From the IMG/VR virus record IMGVR_UViG_3300047551_002370, positions 1 to 33,590 of that record: a stretch of 33,590 nucleotides of DNA, one strand, 5' to 3'. The notes below the pieces were generated by a model. The model was not told where the DNA came from. It did no database searches and saw only the letters and a list, made by a program, of their open reading frames with translations. This DNA comes from a virus. A program made the translations under genes and the position numbers. Shown one piece after another: positions 29,115 through 33,590 of this stretch; position 1 is the first letter of the stretch, and each line of letters starts with the position of its first letter.

Positions 29115-30201
29115 CATCAACAGGCATCTTGAAATCAGCATCAACCTTGTCGTACAGTTCAAGGAATGCTTGCTTAGTTTCGTCATCAAAACGATTGATG
29201 CAAACTTGAATTGCTTTTGCCTTGTCACTGAAGATGCTGTAGGCACGAATGATGTGAACCAGGCGGCGAGTGCTGATGATTTCCTCAATACCACCATCGT
29301 AGAAGGTCTTGCGGATGATGTCTGCCCAGTCCACCAGGCGCTTGCAGAAGTCACGGTCTTCCACACCAAGGTCCAGAGCGATGCCTTCCAGGATCTTCTG
29401 CTCAGTTGCAGGAGCAGGATAGGACTGCTCAAAGGTCACAGGGAAACGCTCTAGGAATGCCTCATTGAGCACGTTGGTACCGATGAAGCGACCATCATCA
29501 GAACCCTTGCCCTTGGTGTTGGCGGTGGCAATCACGTTGAAACCCGAAGAAGGTTTCACGAAGCGACCGATCTTCTTGAGAAACACACCCTTGCCTTCCA
29601 GAATAGATTGCAGACACAGGATCTTATTTGAGGCAAGGTCAATCTCATCCAGAAGCAACACGGCACCACGTTCAAGTGCTTCCACCACAGGACCATTGTG
29701 CCAAACAGTTTCGCCATTCACCAGACGGAAACCACCGATCAGATCATCCTCATCAGTTTCAATGGTGATGTTCACACGGATCAGTTCACGCTTAAGTTGA
29801 GCACACGCTTGCTCAACCGAGAACGTTTTACCATTACCCGAAAGACCCGTAATAAACGCAGGATAAAAAATACTGGACTGAATAATCTTTTTAATATCGT
29901 TAAAGTTACCAAACTTGACGAAGGTATCATCTTTATCAGGAATAAGATTTTGTTCAGAAGTAGGCAGGACTGCAGGAGCACTATAAGAACGTTCAATCTC
30001 TTCAACACGTTCTTGAGTCACTTCCAGATTCCAACGACCACGATCTGTTTTAAAAGGTTCAAGATAACGAGTCACAGTAGGATAAGAAATACCTTTGGAT
30101 GCACAATAACCACGAACATCACCAGCAGAAAACTCTATACCATACAGAGACTTGAGTTCAGAAATGAGTTGTTCGTTATTCACAGAAGATTTGCGAGACA
30201 T
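29092..30201 (-). CDS. cobS: CobS-like AAA+ (MoxR-type) ATPase
   Basis: 369 aa. N-terminal 75 residues include a CobS-N-like DNA-binding-type segment (AGDVRGYCASKGISYPTVTR). The AAA+ core has Walker A GLSGNGKT (119-126), Walker B VLLLDEIDLA (181-190), and an arginine-finger region around NEAFLERFPV. CobS is a cobaltochelatase ATPase subunit in bacteria and is a common cyanophage gene, proposed to aid B12 synthesis. No cobN lies in the window. The partner at 30293-32443 has the VWA domain of a CobT-like subunit, so an AAA-VWA machine is likely whatever the substrate. It is markedly richer in G and C than its neighbours. Confidence 0.9.
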   Translation of the reverse strand: MSRKSSVNNEQLISELKSLYGIEFSAGDVRGYCASKGISYPTVTRYLEPFKTDRGRWNLEVTQERVEEIERSYSAPAVLPTSEQNLIPDKDDTFVKFGNFNDIKKIIQSSIFYPAFITGLSGNGKTFSVEQACAQLKRELIRVNITIETDEDDLIGGFRLVNGETVWHNGPVVEALERGAVLLLDEIDLASNKILCLQSILEGKGVFLKKIGRFVKPSSGFNVIATANTKGKGSDDGRFIGTNVLNEAFLERFPVTFEQSYPAPATEQKILEGIALDLGVEDRDFCKRLVDWADIIRKTFYDGGIEEIISTRRLVHIIRAYSIFSDKAKAIQVCINRFDDETKQAFLELYDKVDADFKMPVDVDQQTQS

Positions 30202-30235
30202 GATGTAATTAGGTGTGTTTCATTTGAACTCTCAT

Positions 30236-30241
30236 ATTATA
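30236..30241 (-). promoter_or_regulatory. -10 element TATAAT before the CobS gene
   Basis: Perfect TATAAT 34 nt before ATG 30201, just after the terminator T-tract of the CobT-like gene. No -35 is recognisable at 16-18 bp. Confidence 0.55.
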
Positions 30242-30244
30242 CAA

Positions 30245-30269
30245 GAAAAAAGGTGCCTTGTGGGCACCT
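30245..30269 (-). terminator. Terminator of the CobT-like gene
   Basis: 7-bp GC-rich stem AGGTGCC/GGCACCT (30251-30257 with 30263-30269), 5-nt loop, six T on the minus strand. Confidence 0.92.
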
Positions 30270-30278
30270 GAGTGGACG

Positions 30279-30292
30279 GTTTGGAAAGTGGT
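30279..30292 (-). repeat. 14-bp element just after the stop codon, copy A
   Basis: Minus-strand ACCACTTTCCAAAC begins right after the CobT-like stop (30293-30295). The same 14 bases occur right after the stop of the upstream gene at 32507-32520. Each lies before a terminator. Confidence 0.8.
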
Positions 30293-32443
30293 TCAAGCAA
30301 CAAGTTCCACAAACTCACCAAGAATACGCTTATTCATTTTTTTAGTCTTAAGACTCTTCACAAATGCATTCTTAATTTGAGATTTAGTAGCATCTTCTGC
30401 AACAGCAAACGCAGAGTCTTGCGAAAGAGCATTAGAAGAAAGACCAAAATAAGTATGATATCCTGATTTTTTGATAGAAAATGCTTTTTCTTTTCTCCAA
30501 GCATTCATCACCTTATCATACTCATCCCCATAATATCCACAATAGCGGCGGATAAAAGAACCAGCATCACGAGATTCCAAAACACGAATTCCAATAAAAT
30601 TAATGTTAGTAAAACAGTCCCTCAAGTTGCGAAGAAGAACATCAGTAAATTCATGCCACTCACAATCAAAAGAATAAGTATTGCCAGTTTTACGATCCCT
30701 AAGGAAAGCACTTGGACCGATATGTGCAGTTCCCATAAAAGGTTCTTGTTCCCAGCGTCGTTGGATTTCACGATGATACTTGACTACACACGCTTCACCA
30801 TCAGTCAAAACAACACACTGAACTTTTTGAAGTTTGTTTTCTGTTTGAAATTTAGGTAAAATTTGGTGCAGAGAAATCAGAGCCTCATTCAAAGGAGTTC
30901 CAGAAAGACTCATACCAACAGGAACAGGGTATCGGGAATAATTCCTACAGTTAAATGAAGTAGCAAGGCGGAAAATATTCTTCATCTGTTCTTCAAGAGT
31001 ATTTGCATTTACTTTGCTGGTAAGAAGATTCATCATAGAAAACCATTCCCCAACTTGAAGAAGTCCATCTTTTTTCTTGTATGCAAGTTGCCGATAATTT
31101 GGTTTACCGTCTTCATACTGAACTAGCGGATAATCCGTAGTAAAAGCATAAACTTCAAAAGGAATACTAACTTTTTTACAGAACCAAATCAAGTTATAAA
31201 GTTGTTTGACAGTATCCGCCATAACGTCACACATAGAACCAGACCAGTCAAGAACAAACACAAGACCATGATTCTTACCGTCCGCAAGAGTTGTTACCTT
31301 GCGGAAGATATCTTCGTTATATTTGTATGTGTGAAGTTTAGAGCAGTCCAAAACGCCAGTACGTGCAGTTGAAGCACGAGAATAGGAATCTGCTGCCTTA
31401 CGGCATTCAAACTCTTTCACAAGATAGTTAACTTCCTTCTGTGCGGAACGCTTGAACTCTACAAACTTCTTATCAACTTCACCAAAAATTTCTTGATGAG
31501 TATATCCACAGTTGGTGAGGTAACCATCCCAACTTTCTTTACACTTTGCGTGAATTTCAGAATTGGGAACGATCACTTTATCCAGATCAAGTTTAGGAAG
31601 TTCAAGATATACATTCTCATAACCATCATCATTAATCAATTCCTTGAGTGCTTCCTCAAGTTTGTCCATGGTCTTAACTTCTGGTTCATTATCTTCCCCA
31701 CCTTCATTAGTAGTAGAAGGATTTTGTTTTGGTTGAGAAGAGTCTTGGTTGGAAGAAGATTCTTCAGATCCCTCCGACGAAGGTTGATCATTCTCACCCT
31801 CTTGTTGATCAGAAAAATCAGATGCAGGTTGTTGACTTGAACCAGAACTCTGCGATTGAAGTTCATCAATTTGGATTTTGGTTTCTTCCTGCTGCTTTTG
31901 CTTACAATACTTATAGAGTTCTTCTGCAGCAATCAGAACATCTGCAAAAGTTTCACTGTCGGCAATCAGATTGATAATTTCAGTCTCTTCACCACGTTCA
32001 ATCGGAACATCAACATAGTTACCAATCTTGAACCACAGATTTGCACGGTCGGCAAGGTTATAAGTTTCCAGATTGTCGTCTTTGATTTGAAAAAAATCAT
32101 CATCAGTGAGTTCTTTATATCCATTGAAGAAAGTCTTAGCAAGACCAGGATAACGGCGCTTCATCATCTTTTCAATACGGGCATCTTCCACAATGTTCAC
32201 AAACTGTGGAGGAACCTTTACGTTTACTGTCCAATCCTCATCGGGGGTGTAAAGGGCGTGTCCCACCTCATGCCCCACCAGGAGATCGTATACGGTGTTG
32301 CTTGCTTTCTCCCACATAGGAAGCGTGAGCACACGGGTGTGAACGTTGAATTGAGCAGTCTCCACCTTCTTGTGCTCAACCACAAGATCTTCCGTGGCAA
32401 GCAGCTTAGCAAGTTGAGATTTGATTTCGTGGCGAACGGTCAT
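30293..32443 (-). CDS. CobT-like protein: zincin motif plus VWA domain
   Basis: 716 aa from ATG 32443; a TTG at 32473 would overlap the -10 box. HEVGHALYT (58-62 for HExxH) in the N-terminal part fits a zinc peptidase-like site. Residues about 185-255 are an acidic, Gln/Ser/Glu-rich linker (SSGSSQQPASDFSDQQEGEN) like that of CobT. The C-terminal half has a VWA domain: MIDAS VFVLDWSGSM, with Thr in SLSGTPLNEAL and Asp in VVLTDGEA. CobT proteins pair with CobS AAA+ ATPases. The neighbouring gene supplies that ATPase. Function may be metal insertion or protein remodelling. Confidence 0.85.
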   Translation of the reverse strand: MTVRHEIKSQLAKLLATEDLVVEHKKVETAQFNVHTRVLTLPMWEKASNTVYDLLVGHEVGHALYTPDEDWTVNVKVPPQFVNIVEDARIEKMMKRRYPGLAKTFFNGYKELTDDDFFQIKDDNLETYNLADRANLWFKIGNYVDVPIERGEETEIINLIADSETFADVLIAAEELYKYCKQKQQEETKIQIDELQSQSSGSSQQPASDFSDQQEGENDQPSSEGSEESSSNQDSSQPKQNPSTTNEGGEDNEPEVKTMDKLEEALKELINDDGYENVYLELPKLDLDKVIVPNSEIHAKCKESWDGYLTNCGYTHQEIFGEVDKKFVEFKRSAQKEVNYLVKEFECRKAADSYSRASTARTGVLDCSKLHTYKYNEDIFRKVTTLADGKNHGLVFVLDWSGSMCDVMADTVKQLYNLIWFCKKVSIPFEVYAFTTDYPLVQYEDGKPNYRQLAYKKKDGLLQVGEWFSMMNLLTSKVNANTLEEQMKNIFRLATSFNCRNYSRYPVPVGMSLSGTPLNEALISLHQILPKFQTENKLQKVQCVVLTDGEACVVKYHREIQRRWEQEPFMGTAHIGPSAFLRDRKTGNTYSFDCEWHEFTDVLLRNLRDCFTNINFIGIRVLESRDAGSFIRRYCGYYGDEYDKVMNAWRKEKAFSIKKSGYHTYFGLSSNALSQDSAFAVAEDATKSQIKNAFVKSLKTKKMNKRILGEFVELVA

Positions 32444-32464
32444 GAGTTTGTTGCGTATGAGCGT

Positions 32465-32470
32465 ATCATA
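32465..32470 (-). promoter_or_regulatory. -10 element TATGAT before the CobT-like gene
   Basis: TATGAT directly after the terminator T-tract, about 22 nt before ATG 32443. A -35 is not convincing. Confidence 0.45.
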
Positions 32471-32478
32471 CAAAAAAA

Positions 32479-32496
32479 GAGGGTGGTGAAACCCTC
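32479..32496 (-). terminator. Terminator of the repeat-rich late gene
   Basis: 6-bp stem GAGGGT/ACCCTC (32479-32484 with 32491-32496), 6-nt loop and seven T on the minus strand. Confidence 0.88.
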
Positions 32497-32506
32497 CTGT
32501 ATACCA

Positions 32507-32520
32507 GTTTGGAAAGTGGT
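32507..32520 (-). repeat. 14-bp element just after the stop codon, copy B
   Basis: Identical to 30279-30292 (ACCACTTTCCAAAC on the minus strand), one base after the stop of the repeat-rich gene and upstream of its terminator. Confidence 0.8.
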
Positions 32521-32521
32521 C

Positions 32522-33590
32522 TCAGACTCCCTTGACACTAGGAAATCCATTAGGGTACGCTTTCATTTTATCTAAAGCATCTCTTGTACCTTTAAGATCT
32601 TTATCTCTGGTAGATCCTCTTCTCTGATCATCAACAACTCCAGCAGTTTTTATTCCAAGAGGTGTTAATCCCTCAATAACATTCTGCTTCCATTCTTCAC
32701 TCATTACACTAATGATTGCCTCTGCAGATTTTTCATCCGTTGCAAATCCCCCATCAAGCAGATAATTAATTAAATTCTCTTCTTTCATTTTAGTTGAATA
32801 CTCCTTACCACCATAAGTAAATGTTGTTTTAACTGGATCTCCAATTCTCTTTGCCTCCTTTTCTTTTCTTTTTGCCTCTCTGAAAGCATCATCAAAAGTA
32901 GAACCAATCTTACGAGAACCAACTTTTAAACGACTGCGAATTTGCCCTGTTGGTTTATCTATAGATGGTGCATCAATAGTATTATAAACATTAGTTTTTA
33001 CATTCTTTCTCAATTCAGCATCACGTCTACTCTTTTCACTCTTTAACCCTTGATCAACTGCTGCGGTTCCAGCAGCTGCTGCACCAACAATTCCTGCAGT
33101 TTTTAGATTTCTCGATAAAGAAGAAATTGGTGATTTTGATGGACCACCAGAAGAAGATGATCCTGTTGCATATTTTTCCAAACCTGGATACTTCATATTT
33201 CCAGTTTTTTCTGCAGGTGATAAAGTAGCACGAACAGTTTGTGTTAAACCACTACCTTTAGGTGTTTTTCCACCACCACCAGAAGTAGATGTTTTTGAGG
33301 TTGGTTTAGGTGCCTTTGTGCGAACTAATGCTCCACCAGGTTCAGCAGACTTTATTGCCTTAGGAAGTGCTTCTGGTTTAAAGGTTGGTTTAGGTGCTCT
33401 TGTAGAAACCAGTGCTCCACCAGGTTCAGAAGAAGTTCCTTTAATTTTAGGATATATTGGTTTAGGTGGTTTAGGTGCCTTTGTGCGAACTAATGCTCCT
33501 GCAGGTTCAGCGGACTTAGTTGCCTTAGGAAGTGCTTCAGGTTTAAAGGATGGTTTAGGTGCCTTGGTACGAACCAGTGCTCCTGCAGGT
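32522..33590 (-). CDS. Repeat-rich late-type protein, N-terminus beyond window
   Basis: The frame is open from the window edge to the stop at 32522, about 355 codons; the Met at 33196 is internal. Visible order: about four copies of a P(A/G)GALV(R/S)T(K/R)APKP unit; a Ser/Gly/Thr linker; a basic central region (KYPGLEKYATGSSSSGGPSK); a short Gly/Ala-rich hydrophobic stretch (GIVGAAAAGTAAVDQG) preceding a long basic helix; then NLINYLLDGGFATDEKSAEA followed by VMSEEWKQNVIE, the module seen in the 341-aa protein. Probably a head-internal or virion protein; function unknown. Confidence 0.78.
   Translation of the reverse strand, partial: PAGALVRTKAPKPSFKPEALPKATKSAEPAGALVRTKAPKPPKPIYPKIKGTSSEPGGALVSTRAPKPTFKPEALPKAIKSAEPGGALVRTKAPKPTSKTSTSGGGGKTPKGSGLTQTVRATLSPAEKTGNMKYPGLEKYATGSSSSGGPSKSPISSLSRNLKTAGIVGAAAAGTAAVDQGLKSEKSRRDAELRKNVKTNVYNTIDAPSIDKPTGQIRSRLKVGSRKIGSTFDDAFREAKRKEKEAKRIGDPVKTTFTYGGKEYSTKMKEENLINYLLDGGFATDEKSAEAIISVMSEEWKQNVIEGLTPLGIKTAGVVDDQRRGSTRDKDLKGTRDALDKMKAYPNGFPSVKGV
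33302..33590 (-). repeat. About 28-residue imperfect tandem repeats (coding)
   Basis: Four copies of P(A/G)GALV(R/S)T(K/R)APKP; two are followed by a FKPEALPKA(T/I)KSAE half and one by an unrelated PKPIYPKIKG variant. Lys/Pro/Ala composition suggests an extended, basic rod or DNA-contacting tail. More copies may lie beyond the window. Confidence 0.85.

Noticed and set aside
33194-33196. ATG at 33196 as the start of the right-edge gene
   Set aside because: The frame is open and repeat-structured upstream to the window edge with no stop; the Met is internal.

Overview
The window is part of a T4-like cyanophage genome (a marine myovirus of Synechococcus or Prochlorococcus). Every supportable gene is on the minus strand and spacing is tight, with many ATGA and TAATG stop/start overlaps. 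The sequence is AT-rich. The gene set is the T4 replication core (gp45, gp44, gp62, RegA, gp43, UvsX, gp41, gp61, NrdA, NrdB) plus typical cyanophage genes: MazG, Hsp20, a CobS-like ATPase, and late proteins with a T4-type MKxFxxFxxE start.

Layout in transcription order, from high to low coordinates. (1) 33590-32522: a repeat-rich late-type protein whose N-terminus lies outside the window. (2) 32443-29092: a CobT-like zincin/VWA protein and a CobS-like AAA+ ATPase. (3) 29114-22008: a replication operon behind a good sigma70-like promoter, encoding a DUF3310-like protein, the gp45 clamp, a zincin-like protein, two small unknowns, an HNH homing endonuclease, gp44, small unknowns, a DUF4338 (DruA-like) protein, gp62 and RegA. 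(4) 22019-20226: an SF2 helicase behind a second strong promoter and a leader of four hairpins. (5) Hsp20. (6) 19654-11499: an operon of two Sm-like proteins, gp43, a 46-aa protein, UvsX, gp41 split in two, MazG, two small genes and tRNA-Ala(UGC). (7) 11449-6761: late-type genes, including a probable internal capsid protein with a nucleotidylyltransferase domain and an Ig-like structural protein. (8) 6750-1827: a coiled-coil membrane protein, gp61, NrdA, NrdB and a 53-aa protein. (9) 1772-1: two more late, low-complexity proteins, the last cut by the window edge.

The most striking system is at 12601-15416. The gp41 helicase gene is fractured inside a split intein closely resembling the gp41-1 type: an 88-residue N-intein ends one ORF and a 36-residue C-intein begins another. 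Between them lie a GIY-YIG homing endonuclease and a 78-aa companion. A perfect 11-bp inverted repeat flanks the T4-type late promoter (TATAAATA) just upstream of the endonuclease start, the same logic that silences I-TevI early in T4 infection. Active helicase should need protein trans-splicing.

Regulation can be read in the DNA. Early-type promoters (TTGACA, 17 bp, TATAAT-like) are fused to terminators so that the -35 box lies in the terminator hairpin (19626-19677, 21991-22025). Late promoters TATAAATA directly follow terminators of the preceding gene (690-722, 1797-1828, 8271-8310). Functions of the small unknown genes cannot be told from sequence alone.
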